Of a stretch of 64,000 bases of DNA, positions 43,553 to 53,146 are shown piece by piece (the stretch's first letter is position 1; each line of letters opens with the position of its first letter). Under the pieces are notes generated by a model. That model was not told the origin of the DNA. It saw nothing but the letters and a program-made list of their open reading frames with translations, and ran no database searches. Source of the stretch: HGM10766 sp900757295 (GTDB lineage: Bacteria; Bacillota_I; Bacilli_A; RF39; UBA660); the NCBI GenBank assembly GCA_025992315.1, contig DAJPHG010000001.1, positions 310,001 to 374,000 on the forward strand, read 5' to 3'. The position numbers were made by a program, and so were the translations under genes.

Positions 43553-44243
43553 TCTTTATTTTTTCATAATTACGTGGATATTTGATAGGGCAAGAAGAGT
43601 ATTTTTCTACTTTAATTAAGTTTCTAATACTATTTTCTAAAGGAAGTTTGAAGGTAACTATCTCTTTAATTCTACTATTTAATATTTTTAATTCATTATC
43701 AATTTCTTTTATTTCATCACTAACATTTGCTTTCATACTGATAAAATAACCATTTATTTTAACTATTGGCAAGCATAGTTCTAAAAGTATATTTAAATTT
43801 GCAACTGCTCTAGCAGTTACTACATCAAATGTTTCTATATTCTCATGCGCAAATAATTCACATCGATTATGAACTAACGTAACATTTTCTAGATTCAATT
43901 CTTTAATAACTTCGTTTAAAAAAGTTATTTTTTTATTATTAGAGTCAATAATAGTTAATTTTAGATGAGGAAAAAATATTTTTAATACAAGTCCTGGAAA
44001 TCCCGCACCACTTCCTACATCTAAAATAGTATTAATATCGTTTAAATTGATTACTTTAGTAATTGTCAATGAATCATAGAAGTGCTTTAAATAAACTTGT
44101 TCTTCTTCTACAATAGCAGTTAGATTAAACTTTTTATTCCATGTTATTAATAAATTATAATACTTGTCTAATTGTTCTTCTTTTTCCAATGTTAAATCTA
44201 AATTTAATTTTTTTAATTCATTTTTAAATTGTTCTTTATTCAT
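43536..44243 (-). CDS. rsmG: 16S rRNA (guanine-N7) methyltransferase RsmG
   Basis: A 235-residue GidB with the SAM motif ILDVGSGAGFPGLVLKIF, TLVHNRCELF and VVTARAVANLNILLELC. It methylates G527 of 16S rRNA; loss gives low-level streptomycin resistance in other bacteria. The start overlaps the mnmG stop. Confidence 0.95.
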   Translation of the reverse strand: MNKEQFKNELKKLNLDLTLEKEEQLDKYYNLLITWNKKFNLTAIVEEEQVYLKHFYDSLTITKVINLNDINTILDVGSGAGFPGLVLKIFFPHLKLTIIDSNNKKITFLNEVIKELNLENVTLVHNRCELFAHENIETFDVVTARAVANLNILLELCLPIVKINGYFISMKANVSDEIKEIDNELKILNSRIKEIVTFKLPLENSIRNLIKVEKYSSCPIKYPRNYEKIKKKPLK

Positions 44244-46098
44244 TTTTATTATATTCTTTCTTTAAATATACAGTTAATACTGCTATGTCAGATGGATTAA
44301 CTCCACTTATTCTTGTAGCCTGAGCAATTGTTCTAGGTCTAACTTTAGATAATTTTTGTAGAGCTTCACTTGCTAAATTAGAAACTTTTGTATAATCAAT
44401 ATCATCTGGAATAATTTTATTTTCTAAATTCAATAATTTTTCTACTTCTTTATTAGCTTTAGCAATATATCCTTCATATTTTATCATGATTTCTACTTGC
44501 TCTAATATTTCTTTATTATCGGGAAGAGTAATAAAGTTGTTTAAAAAATCTATTTTTATTTCTGGACGTTTAAGTAGATGTGCTAAGGAAATAGATGATA
44601 GTGGAATATCTAAGTTATTATTAATAAATGTTGCTTTTGTTGTTTGATTTAATTTTAAATTTGTATTGTTTAATTTAGAAATAGTATCATTTATTGTTTG
44701 CTTTTTAGCTATTAGTTTATTATAAGATTCTTTACTTATCATGCCTGCTTCATAACCATATTCTCTTAACCTTAAATCAGCATTATCATGTCTTAGTAGA
44801 AGTCTATACTCTGCACGAGAAGTTAATAAACGATATGGTTCTTTTGTACCTTTAGTTACTAAATCATCAATTAATACACCGATATATGATTCATTTCTTT
44901 TTAGAATTAATGGCTCTTTTCCACTAACTTTTAAAGCAGCATTTATACCGGCTAATAAACCTTGTCCAGCGGCTTCTTCATATCCACTTGTTCCGTTAAT
45001 TTGACCGGCTGTGAATAAGTTGTTAATTATTTTTGTTTCAAAATTTAATTTTAATTGTTGAGGATTAATAGCATCATATTCTATAGCATAAGCGTATTTA
45101 TTTATTTTAGCATGTTCAAATCCTTTTAAAGAATGAACCATTAGTTCTTGTACATCATGAGGCATACTAGTAGAAAAACCTTGTAAATACCATTCATCAT
45201 TTTCTTTTGTTTCTGGTTCTAAAAATAATTGATGTCTTTCTTTATCTTTAAATCTAACTATTTTATCTTCTATTGATGGACAATATCTAGGTCCAATACC
45301 TTCAGCATATCCGCCATACATAGCAGATTTATCTAAGTTTTCATTAATTATCTTATGAGTATTTTCATTAGTATAAACTAAATAACATTTTTCTTGTTTA
45401 TCAACATCATAAAAAATTTCATTATCAAAACTAAATGTTAAATATTCTTTATCTCCATATTCTTCACTCAATTCTTTTAAGTCAACAGTATTTTTATCTA
45501 TTCTCGGAGGAGTTCCTGTTTTTAATCTTTGGATTTCAAATCCTAATTTTCTTAAATTATCAGATAAATTTTTAGATTCTTTTTCACCATGAGGACCTGA
45601 AGATGTTTTTTGATCTCCAACAAGTATTTTTGATTTTAAATATGTACCAGTTGTTAATATTAAAGCTTTTGTTGGTATTTCTTCTTTATTATCTAAGATA
45701 ACTGCTTTGATTGTATTATTTTCAACTACTAAATCTTCTACCATACCTTCTTTTATGGTTAAATTTGGTGTATTTCTTAATTCTTCTAACATTACTTTTG
45801 GGTATAGTTTTTTATCTGCCTGAGCTCTTAAAGATCTTACAGCAGGACCTTTTTTAGAATTCAACATTTTTATTTGAAAGTGAGTTCTATCTGCAACTTT
45901 TCCCATTAAGCCACCTAAAGCATCTATCTCACGCACTACAATTCCTTTTGCTGTTCCTCCAATTGAGGGATTACAAGGCATATCTGCTATATTTTTTATA
46001 TTGCTTGTAATTAGTAATGTTTTTTGTCCCATTACTGCTGATGCATGAGCTGCTTCACAACCGGCATGTCCGCCACCTACAACTATAATATCGTACAT
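44236..46098 (-). CDS. mnmG: tRNA uridine-5-carboxymethylaminomethyl modification enzyme MnmG
   Basis: A 620-residue FAD enzyme (VGGGHAGCEAAHASAVMG at the N-terminus; NPSIGGTAKGIVVREIDALG; GTYLKSKILVGDQ; GQINGTSGYEEAAGQGLLAG). With MnmE it modifies wobble uridine in tRNA. Standard place between rsmG and mnmE. Confidence 0.97.
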   Translation of the reverse strand: MYDIIVVGGGHAGCEAAHASAVMGQKTLLITSNIKNIADMPCNPSIGGTAKGIVVREIDALGGLMGKVADRTHFQIKMLNSKKGPAVRSLRAQADKKLYPKVMLEELRNTPNLTIKEGMVEDLVVENNTIKAVILDNKEEIPTKALILTTGTYLKSKILVGDQKTSSGPHGEKESKNLSDNLRKLGFEIQRLKTGTPPRIDKNTVDLKELSEEYGDKEYLTFSFDNEIFYDVDKQEKCYLVYTNENTHKIINENLDKSAMYGGYAEGIGPRYCPSIEDKIVRFKDKERHQLFLEPETKENDEWYLQGFSTSMPHDVQELMVHSLKGFEHAKINKYAYAIEYDAINPQQLKLNFETKIINNLFTAGQINGTSGYEEAAGQGLLAGINAALKVSGKEPLILKRNESYIGVLIDDLVTKGTKEPYRLLTSRAEYRLLLRHDNADLRLREYGYEAGMISKESYNKLIAKKQTINDTISKLNNTNLKLNQTTKATFINNNLDIPLSSISLAHLLKRPEIKIDFLNNFITLPDNKEILEQVEIMIKYEGYIAKANKEVEKLLNLENKIIPDDIDYTKVSNLASEALQKLSKVRPRTIAQATRISGVNPSDIAVLTVYLKKEYNKNE

Positions 46099-46108
46099 TT
46101 TTTCCTCC

Positions 46109-47452
46109 TTATTTACCTAAACAGAAATTTTCAAATAATTTATCTAGTAATTCATCTTGATAAGTTTCTCCGGTTATTTCACCTAGTAAATCATAAGATT
46201 TTTTAATATCAATTTCTAACATATCTATTGGTATTAGTTCATTTAGACTATCATTTACTTTTTCTAATGTATTTTTAGCTTGCTTTACTAAAGATATTTG
46301 TCTAGCATTAGAAAGGTAAGTTATATCATTACTGTTTATTTTATCTAAATTAAAATTTTCTATTAATTTGTTTTTTAATTCATCTATTCCGTTAGCATCT
46401 ATGGTATTTCCATAAATTATATTTTTTTTATCTACATCTATTTTTAATTTCTGATCATTTTTATTTACAAAGATTATCGATTTATCATTATCTAATGCAT
46501 CTAAAATTTCTTGATCATCTTTAGTTAATTGTTCTGTTCCATTTAAAACACAGATAATATAATCACTGGATTTTAAATATTGTTTTGATTTATTAACACC
46601 AATTTTTTCTACCTTATCTTTGGTATCTCTAATTCCAGCTGTATCTGTAAAATTAAATCTAATACCATTTAAAGATATACTTCCTTCAACAATGTCCCTT
46701 GTAGTACCTGCTATATCAGTAACTATTGCTTTATCTTCTTGTAATAATTTGTTTAATAAACTACTTTTACCTACATTTGGTCTTCCAACAATGGAAACAT
46801 TAATTCCATTTTTTATTATTTGACCAGAAGAGGCTGTATTTAACAAGTTATTTAATTGATTTATAATGTTTGGAATTTTAGATTGTAATATTTCAATAGT
46901 TACTTCTTCAGCATCTTCATATTCTGGATAGTCTATATTTACTGCAATATTTGCTAATAAATCGAGTATTGTATTTCTTATATTTTTAATTTTTAATGAT
47001 AGATCACCTTTTACTTGGTTAAGTGATAATGATCTTGCTTGATCACTTGTGGAAGATAATAAGTCACTAACTGCTTCTGCTTGAATCAAGTCAATTCGTC
47101 CATTTAAAAATGCTCTTTTAGTAAATTCGCCACCTTCTGCTAGACGACAGCCATTTGTTAATAGTAATTCTAATACCTTATTTGTTGTTGAAATTCCGCC
47201 ATGACAATTTATTTCAACAATATCTTCGCAAGTATAAGTTTTAGGTGCTTTAAAAACAGAAACTAAAACTTCATCTATTTTTTGTGTTTCATTTACTATA
47301 TAACCATAATGAATTGTATGCGACTTTGCAGTTTCTAAATTTTTAGTAGAAAAAAATTTATTTACAATTTTTATAGCATTTTTTCCACTAACTCTTACGA
47401 TAGAAATAGCTCCACCTAAAGATGTTGATATTGCACATATTGTATCTTCCAT
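46109..47452 (-). CDS. mnmE: tRNA modification GTPase MnmE
   Basis: A 447-residue protein (ATG at 47452, AGGAAG upstream). N-terminal tetrahydrofolate-binding domain (FKAPKTYTCEDIVEINCHGG), helical domain, a GTPase with GRPNVGKSSLLN, DIAGTTRD and DTAGIRDT, and the invariant C-terminal CLGK whose cysteine is needed for activity. Confidence 0.97.
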   Translation of the reverse strand: MEDTICAISTSLGGAISIVRVSGKNAIKIVNKFFSTKNLETAKSHTIHYGYIVNETQKIDEVLVSVFKAPKTYTCEDIVEINCHGGISTTNKVLELLLTNGCRLAEGGEFTKRAFLNGRIDLIQAEAVSDLLSSTSDQARSLSLNQVKGDLSLKIKNIRNTILDLLANIAVNIDYPEYEDAEEVTIEILQSKIPNIINQLNNLLNTASSGQIIKNGINVSIVGRPNVGKSSLLNKLLQEDKAIVTDIAGTTRDIVEGSISLNGIRFNFTDTAGIRDTKDKVEKIGVNKSKQYLKSSDYIICVLNGTEQLTKDDQEILDALDNDKSIIFVNKNDQKLKIDVDKKNIIYGNTIDANGIDELKNKLIENFNLDKINSNDITYLSNARQISLVKQAKNTLEKVNDSLNELIPIDMLEIDIKKSYDLLGEITGETYQDELLDKLFENFCLGK

Positions 47453-47490
47453 TAGCAATCACTTCCTGTTTGGTATTATAATACAACAAT

Positions 47491-47523
47491 AAAAAATTCA
47501 CAATAACTTGTATTATGAATTTT
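47491..47523 (-). terminator. Terminator after khpB
   Basis: Arms AAAATTCA (47493-47500) and TGAATTTT (47516-47523) with a T-tract on the minus strand; overlaps the khpB stop. Confidence 0.5.
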
Positions 47524-48136
47524 TACTTTCATGTATCTTTTTAATTATTATATGACGATTTGGTTCTTCTCCCTCACTTACTGTTGTAATTCCAGGTACA
47601 GAAGATAATCTATTATGGACAATTCTTCTTTCATATGAATTCATATTTTCTAAACGAGCATCTATACCTGTTTGACTAACTTCCTCAGCAATTTTTAAAG
47701 CTACATTTTCTAATCTATCTATTTGACTATCTTTATAATTTTCTACATCTAATAAAATATATGGTAACATGCCTATTTCTTTTATAATTACTTGTCTAAT
47801 AATAGTTTGCAAAGCATTTAATGTTTGACCATTCTTTCCAATAAGTATTGCATTATTATTAGAAGACATTTTTAAATATATTTGATTATTAGAAATACTA
47901 CTTTCAAAATTAACTTGTAAAGACATTTTTTCAAATAACTGAGTTAAATAATTTTTGATAAACTCTAAAATATCATCTAATTTAGCAACATTAATTTGAT
48001 AGTTTGTTGTTTTAAATAGACCAGTTTTTGTTTCTTCAATTTTAAATATTATATCTTTTTCAGATAAATTATTTTCTTTTAATATTTCTTCTAATAAAGA
48101 TTTCTGATCTTTTCCACTCTTAGTATATATGTCCAT
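47513..48136 (-). CDS. khpB: RNA-binding protein KhpB (Jag/EloR)
   Basis: A 207-residue protein with the Jag N-terminal domain (DIYTKSGKDQKSLLEEILKE), a KH-II domain (LIGKNGQTLNALQTIIRQV) and an R3H domain (MNSYERRIVHNRLSSVPGI). With KhpA it binds RNA and influences cell elongation. It lies next to yidC as in other Bacillota. Confidence 0.93.
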   Translation of the reverse strand: MDIYTKSGKDQKSLLEEILKENNLSEKDIIFKIEETKTGLFKTTNYQINVAKLDDILEFIKNYLTQLFEKMSLQVNFESSISNNQIYLKMSSNNNAILIGKNGQTLNALQTIIRQVIIKEIGMLPYILLDVENYKDSQIDRLENVALKIAEEVSQTGIDARLENMNSYERRIVHNRLSSVPGITTVSEGEEPNRHIIIKKIHESKNS

Positions 48137-48148
48137 AATAAACCTCTT

Positions 48149-49102
48149 TTATTTTTTTGATTTTTTCATTATCATACTTTGAATAACCATAATTCCATTG
48201 GTTACGATCCAATATAGTGCAATTGCAACTGGTAAGGTAATTGAAATTACAGAAATCATTATTATCATGAATTTAGACATCATTTGCATTTGTTTTTCTG
48301 CTTCTCCTCCAACAGAAGAATTACCAGACATATTATTTTTAAATGATAGGTAAGTTGTTAATAATATTAATGCTATGATAACAATATATAATATTTTAAC
48401 AGCCCATGTACCTTGAGTTATACCTATTAACGAATTAGTTCCTAGATTTAATCCTAAGAAACTTCCTTCAAATATAGCTGGAACACGATTTATTGCTTCC
48501 AAAAATGCAAAGAATAATGGTAGTTGAATAAATGATAATAAACAGCCCATCATTGGATTAATATTATACTTTTTGTATAACATCATTGTTTCTTGAGATT
48601 TTGCCATCATAGATTCATTATCGGTTTTATTTTGATATTTCTTTTCTATCTTAGCTAACTCTGGTTGTGCTTTCTTCATATTTTCAGATGTCATCATACT
48701 TTTTTTAGATAATGGCAACATAATAAGTCTTATAATTGCTCCAATTAACATTACAGCAACACCAAAGTTTTTTACTAAATATCCAGTTTTTAAAATTACC
48801 CAAGCAAGTGGTTTTACAAATATGCTTTCCCATAGGCTATGATATTTTACACTAGATAATTTAAAACTATTACATTCTGGTAATTTATCAAGTTTATTAC
48901 GCATTTGTTTTTCATTTTTTTTATATATTTTTAATAGTTCTTTATCAGTTGGACGACATAAAATATCATTTCTTAATGTTTGACCTGTTTCAGTATTTTT
49001 AACCATTTGTTTATTACTATCAGTTATATATTTTGAATTCCCACATCCTGTACATGTAAGTAAAACAATAACTGCTAATAATATTGAAATTTTTTTACGC
49101 AT
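48149..49102 (-). CDS. yidC: Membrane protein insertase YidC
   Basis: A 317-residue lipoprotein-type YidC (signal peptide with LLTCTGCGNS; either C17 or C20 could be lipidated) with about five membrane segments. The hydrophilic-groove arginine is in VAVMLIGAIIRLIMLPLSKK. It inserts membrane proteins alone or with SecYEG. Overlaps rnpA by 8 bases. Confidence 0.95.
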   Translation of the reverse strand: MRKKISILLAVIVLLTCTGCGNSKYITDSNKQMVKNTETGQTLRNDILCRPTDKELLKIYKKNEKQMRNKLDKLPECNSFKLSSVKYHSLWESIFVKPLAWVILKTGYLVKNFGVAVMLIGAIIRLIMLPLSKKSMMTSENMKKAQPELAKIEKKYQNKTDNESMMAKSQETMMLYKKYNINPMMGCLLSFIQLPLFFAFLEAINRVPAIFEGSFLGLNLGTNSLIGITQGTWAVKILYIVIIALILLTTYLSFKNNMSGNSSVGGEAEKQMQMMSKFMIIMISVISITLPVAIALYWIVTNGIMVIQSMIMKKSKK

Positions 49103-49430
49103 GTTTTTCTCCTTTTTTAACTAAATCAATTAGTTCTATTAATAGTTTATCATAAGTTAAAGAATTAGAACATCTTTTTGGCATAATAATATATTTTTTA
49201 TTACTTGAAAATAAAGCTAAATTTTTTCGTACTATATCTCTTAGTTGTCGTTTTAATTTATTTCTAGCAACTGCATTGCCAATTTTTTTGCCAACTGCAT
49301 ATCCAAATTTAGGATTATTTTCTTCAGCTTTCATTATATATATAATAAAGAACTTATTTTTTAATATTTTGCCATTATGGATAATTTCATTAAATTCATT
49401 TTTATCTTTAATAATATATTTTTTATTCAT
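49095..49430 (-). CDS. rnpA: Ribonuclease P protein component
   Basis: A 111-residue protein from the ATG at 49430, placed 8 bases after AAAGGA; the longer frame starts inside the leader. The RNR motif is VARNKLKRQLRDIVR after FGYAVGKKIGNA. It assists the RNase P RNA in 5' tRNA maturation. Confidence 0.94.
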   Translation of the reverse strand: MNKKYIIKDKNEFNEIIHNGKILKNKFFIIYIMKAEENNPKFGYAVGKKIGNAVARNKLKRQLRDIVRKNLALFSSNKKYIIMPKRCSNSLTYDKLLIELIDLVKKGEKHA

Positions 49431-49448
49431 AATTTTATTCCTTTTAGA

Positions 49449-49473
49449 AGAAAAAACCATAAAAATTATGGTT
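49449..49473 (-). terminator. Hairpin with T-tract between rpmH and rnpA
   Basis: Arms AACCATAA (49455-49462) and TTATGGTT (49466-49473) with T-tract on the minus strand. It may lower rnpA expression relative to rpmH. Confidence 0.6.
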
Positions 49474-49595
49474 TATTTTGATAATACTTTACGTCCTTTT
49501 TTTCTTCTTGATTTTAAAATATTAGTTTCTTTGCGAGCAAAGAATCCATGTTTTTTAGCTCTTTTTCTTTTATTTGGTTGAAAAGTTCTTTTCAT
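49473..49595 (-). CDS. rpmH: 50S ribosomal protein L34
   Basis: A 40-residue basic protein, MKRTFQPNKRKRAKKHGFFA at the N-terminus and KGRKVLSK at the end. GGAGGTG precedes the ATG. It is the first gene of the classic rpmH-rnpA-yidC-khpB origin-proximal operon. Confidence 0.96.
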   Translation of the reverse strand: MKRTFQPNKRKRAKKHGFFARKETNILKSRRKKGRKVLSK

Positions 49596-49670
49596 ATAGC
49601 ACCTCCAAATCTCTTTTTTATAAAGTCAACTTATTATATTATATCTTTGTTAACAAAGTCAAGTTATTTA

Positions 49671-50216
49671 TTAGAAGTCTAAATGAATATTTTCTTTTTG
49701 TTCACTATCAATTTGAAATAATTCTGCTTGTTTAAAAGCAAATATTGATGCAATTATATTGCTTGGAACAGTTTCTATTTTAGTATTATATGTTGTAACT
49801 ACATCATTATATATATGACGAGCTCTTCCTAATTGATCTTCTATTTCTTTTAATTGCTTTTGTAAATCTAAATATTGTTCATTGGCTTTTAGTTCAGGAT
49901 AACTTTCAACAACTGCTAAATATTTATTCAATTGATTATTCATTATTCCAGCATCTTTTAAACTCATATTTTTTTGCTCTTTATAAACACTTCTTAAAGA
50001 AGTTATTTCTTCTAATGTATTATTTTCATGATTAGAATATCCTTTAACACATTCTACTAAATTTGGAATTAAATCAAATCTCTTTTTTAAATATATTTCA
50101 ATATTAGCTTTTGATTTTTTAACTCTATTTTGTAAATTTACTAATGAATTATACTGAGTTAGTATAACTATAATTAAGATAAATAAAACACCTAGAATTA
50201 TATAAACTAAATTCAT
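49671..50216 (-). CDS. lemA: LemA family membrane protein
   Basis: A 181-residue protein with one N-terminal membrane helix (LVYIILGVLFILIIVILTQ), then a mostly helical domain (NSLVNLQNRVKKSKANIEIY, KKRFDLIPNLVECVKGY, LNKYLAVVESYPELKAN) characteristic of LemA. The family's function is poorly known. It follows the membrane-bound XRE regulator by 14 bases, so the two are one operon, inserted between rpmH and oriC. Confidence 0.9.
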   Translation of the reverse strand: MNLVYIILGVLFILIIVILTQYNSLVNLQNRVKKSKANIEIYLKKRFDLIPNLVECVKGYSNHENNTLEEITSLRSVYKEQKNMSLKDAGIMNNQLNKYLAVVESYPELKANEQYLDLQKQLKEIEDQLGRARHIYNDVVTTYNTKIETVPSNIIASIFAFKQAELFQIDSEQKENIHLDF

Positions 50217-50230
50217 AATATCACTTCTTT

Positions 50231-51253
50231 CTATCTTATTGTTATTTGATTAATATAGCCAGCTGCATCATAATCTAAAATTACTTCATATCTATCAAAA
50301 GTACCAAAGTTACTTTTCATATTTCTAATTTCATTTTCATCAGTTGTATTAAATGAATTGTATACAACATTTATTTGATGATCAGGATTTTTCTTATTAC
50401 TGTTAATAACATTATCTAGCAAAACACTAACACTTTGACCAAAGCTAGTGCCACTATACATTTCTAAGACACCATTAAACTCTGCTGTTGTAAGTGAACT
50501 TGTGGTATTGATTGCATTAGTCATTGTATCTTCTAAAAGATTGTTAACATCATTTTCAGTACTATTATTACTTGAATCATCTGTTATTAATTCTAAAGTA
50601 GCTTTTGTAATATAACCATTGTTGTAATCAAAAGAAACTTCTACTTGGTCATCTTCATTAAAAGACCTTTTAATTTTTTTTATTTCTGATTCTTTGGTTG
50701 TTTTAATATCGTTATAAACAACTGTTACCTGATGATCAGGATTTTTTTTGTTAATAGTAACTATTTCATCTAATAAATTAGAAACAAACATTAAAGGTTG
50801 AGTTCCATTATACATTTCTAATGAGTTATTAAAACTTTTTTTGTTAATATCTTTAAATAGATTGTCCTTTTTAAAGATATTAAATATTTCCCAAGAGTCA
50901 CCATTTGACTTTTTATTTTGGAAATGAGTAACTATTTTATTAAGAAATATTACAGCAATAATAATTTCTACAATTATTAAAACTATTAACAACCATTTTC
51001 TTGGTTTTAAATCACTGGGTGTTGATGTTACTTTGTTTTCATTTTTAGAAACTTCTGTATTATCATCTATTATTTCTTTAATATCCACATCTAATATTTT
51101 ACAAATTTCTAATAATTTATCTGTATCAGGTTTTGACAAACCTAATTCCCATTTAGAAACAGTTTGTCTTGTAACATTTAACCTAGATCCTAATTCTTCT
51201 TGTGATAAACCTTTTTCTTTTCTTAGTTGAGCCAATTTATCATTGAATTTCAT
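50231..51253 (-). CDS. Membrane-anchored XRE regulator with a duplicated extracellular domain
   Basis: A 340-residue protein: XRE HTH at 1-62 (LRKEKGLSQEELGSRLNVTR, QTVSKWELG), a linker, one membrane helix (about 87-107) and an outside region holding two copies of an ~80-residue unit (141-219 and 259-338). Both copies share LEMYxGT, NKKNPDHQ, VVYN, TTxExEI and a VxxDY segment. No family recognised for the repeat. It could sense an envelope signal and control the lemA operon. Start is supported by the position of the HTH. Confidence 0.8.
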   Translation of the reverse strand: MKFNDKLAQLRKEKGLSQEELGSRLNVTRQTVSKWELGLSKPDTDKLLEICKILDVDIKEIIDDNTEVSKNENKVTSTPSDLKPRKWLLIVLIIVEIIIAVIFLNKIVTHFQNKKSNGDSWEIFNIFKKDNLFKDINKKSFNNSLEMYNGTQPLMFVSNLLDEIVTINKKNPDHQVTVVYNDIKTTKESEIKKIKRSFNEDDQVEVSFDYNNGYITKATLELITDDSSNNSTENDVNNLLEDTMTNAINTTSSLTTAEFNGVLEMYSGTSFGQSVSVLLDNVINSNKKNPDHQINVVYNSFNTTDENEIRNMKSNFGTFDRYEVILDYDAAGYINQITIR

Positions 51254-51626
51254 TTTTTTCCTACATCCCTTCTCAAATTCATTTCCACTATATCATATAA
51301 AAATCTACACTTCTAGCAATTTAAAGTGGAATGTTAGCAACTTTACAGTGCTTTAAACGCACTTTTGATGTTATAAACATAGTTATCAACCGAAATATAG
51401 TTTTATAAAGCTCTATTTTGTCGAATTATGTCTAATTATCCACAAAAATCTGTTAATATGTTGATAAGAGTTATCTACTGTTTATAAAAAAATTGTATAA
51501 AATTTGTGGATAATGTTGATAAGTGTCAAATTTTAAGGTATTATAAGGGAAATTTCTGTTGATAACTTTGTGAATAATTTGTTAACAATGGATTTATGCT
51601 TTTCAATTAAAAAAAGATGAGCTAAA
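51254..51626. other. oriC: Chromosomal origin of replication (oriC), incA/B-type region upstream of dnaA
   Basis: No gene. Perfect DnaA boxes are TTATCCACA at 51436-51444 and TGTGGATAA at 51505-51513. Near-consensus boxes are TGTTGATAA at 51459, 51514 and 51557, TGTGAATAA at 51569, TTATCTACT at 51471 and TTATCAACC at 51383. Gene polarity switches here from mostly minus to mostly plus. The A+T-rich unwinding part may lie here or in 53016-53146. Confidence 0.9.
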
Positions 51627-53015
51627 ATGAATTTAGTGCAAAAGTATTGTGGGGTGATTGATTTGGGTAATGAAAAATTATGGGATAGTTTCCTTGATAT
51701 AATTTATAAAAAGACTAATCCTGTATCTTTTAATACTTGGTTTAATAACATCAGTCTCCTAAACATTACAAATAACAAAATTAGTATTAAAGTCCCTATG
51801 GATATTCACAAAAAAATATTAAGTAATAACTATTATTCATTAATAGAAGATACATTTATGAGTTTAACTGGGATTAATTATGATATTGAATTTATTTTAG
51901 AGGATGAAATAAAGAATGAAAATGTTGATAACTTAACAGTTATCGACAATAAAGAAGAAGAAAAATGGGAATCTAATTTAATAGAGAGTTATACGTTTGA
52001 TAATTTTATTGTTGGTGATACTAATAGATTTGCTAAAACTGCAGCGATAGCTGTTACAGAACAACCAGGAAAAATATATAATCCACTATTTATATATGGT
52101 AAAAGTGGTTTAGGTAAAACTCATTTAATGCATGCTATTGGTAATCAAATTATGAAAACTTCTAATAAAAAAGTTTTATACACAACTAGTGACATGTTTA
52201 TGAATGATTTTACGGGGATTGCTAAGAGTGATGATAAAAATAATTTAGAATATGCTTATATGTTTAAGGAAAAATATCGAAATGTTGATGTCTTAATTAT
52301 TGATGATATTCAATATTTAGTTGGAGCAGATAAAACTCAGCAAGAGTTCTTTAATACGTTTAATGCTCTTCATCAAGCAAATAAGCAAATAATTATAAGT
52401 TCAGACAGATCACCAGATGATTTAAAGAAATTAGAAGAAAGATTAAGATCAAGATTTACTTGGGGATTACCTGTTGATATCTATCCTCCAGATTTTGATT
52501 TAAGATGTAGAATTTTAAAAAATAAAATTAAAAATTTAGACATTGCTAACTTAATTGATGAAGATGTTATTGAGTATATTGCTAATTCTTGTGATAATGA
52601 TGTAAGATATTTGGAAGGAGCCATTACTCGGCTTTGTGCTTATGCAGCTATGACTATACCTAAAAGAATTGATATGGAATTTGCTAATGAAGCTTTAAAA
52701 GACTATATAACTAAGAATATTTATAGTACTGGTGATATTCCAAGTATTCAAAAAGCTGTATGTGAATATTACAATATTTCAGTTGATGAAATAAAATCAA
52801 AAAAACGAAGTAATAAAATAGCCTATCCACGAATGGTAGCTATGTATTTATCCAGAATGCTAACCGATGAATCATTCCCTAGAATAGGGCTAGAATTTGG
52901 TGGTAGAGATCATTCAACAGTTATCCATGCTTGTGATAAGATTGAAACTGATTTAAAAACATCTTCTGAATTAAAGGAAGCTGTTAATAAAATAAAAAAT
53001 AATATAAGTTGTTGA
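51627..53015 (+). CDS. dnaA: Chromosomal replication initiator DnaA
   Basis: A 462-residue protein: N-terminal helicase-loading domain (LWDSFLDIIYKKTNPVSFNTW), AAA+ domain with IYGKSGLGKTHLMHAIGN and VLIIDDIQYLVGAD, and a C-terminal DNA-binding domain with the signature GGRDHSTVIHACDKIE. An alternative start is a TTG at 51663-51665, 6 bases after GGGGTG; it fits the usual N-terminal length better than the ATG at 51627, whose ribosome site is weak. It opens oriC by binding the boxes upstream. Confidence 0.97.
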   Translation: MNLVQKYCGVIDLGNEKLWDSFLDIIYKKTNPVSFNTWFNNISLLNITNNKISIKVPMDIHKKILSNNYYSLIEDTFMSLTGINYDIEFILEDEIKNENVDNLTVIDNKEEEKWESNLIESYTFDNFIVGDTNRFAKTAAIAVTEQPGKIYNPLFIYGKSGLGKTHLMHAIGNQIMKTSNKKVLYTTSDMFMNDFTGIAKSDDKNNLEYAYMFKEKYRNVDVLIIDDIQYLVGADKTQQEFFNTFNALHQANKQIIISSDRSPDDLKKLEERLRSRFTWGLPVDIYPPDFDLRCRILKNKIKNLDIANLIDEDVIEYIANSCDNDVRYLEGAITRLCAYAAMTIPKRIDMEFANEALKDYITKNIYSTGDIPSIQKAVCEYYNISVDEIKSKKRSNKIAYPRMVAMYLSRMLTDESFPRIGLEFGGRDHSTVIHACDKIETDLKTSSELKEAVNKIKNNISC

Positions 53016-53026
53016 TAAAATAGTAG

Positions 53027-53103
53027 TAATTAACAAGTTATTAACATTAGAAAATGTCGATTTTTACCTAATATTGTGGGTAATTAGCAAGTTATTAACA
53101 TTA
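53027..53103. repeat. 23-bp direct repeat in the dnaA-dnaN gap
   Basis: TAATTAACAAGTTATTAACATTA (53027-53049, written here as one 23-base unit in two parts: TAATTAACAAG and TTATTAACATTA) recurs at 53081-53103 with one change (AAC to AGC). The repeats contain TTATTAACA, a degenerate DnaA box. The region is very A+T-rich and may be the second half of a bipartite origin with the unwinding element, as in Bacillus. Confidence 0.6.
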
Positions 53104-53146
53104 TTAACGCTATTATTAATATTAAATTTAGAAAGAAGGAAAATAA

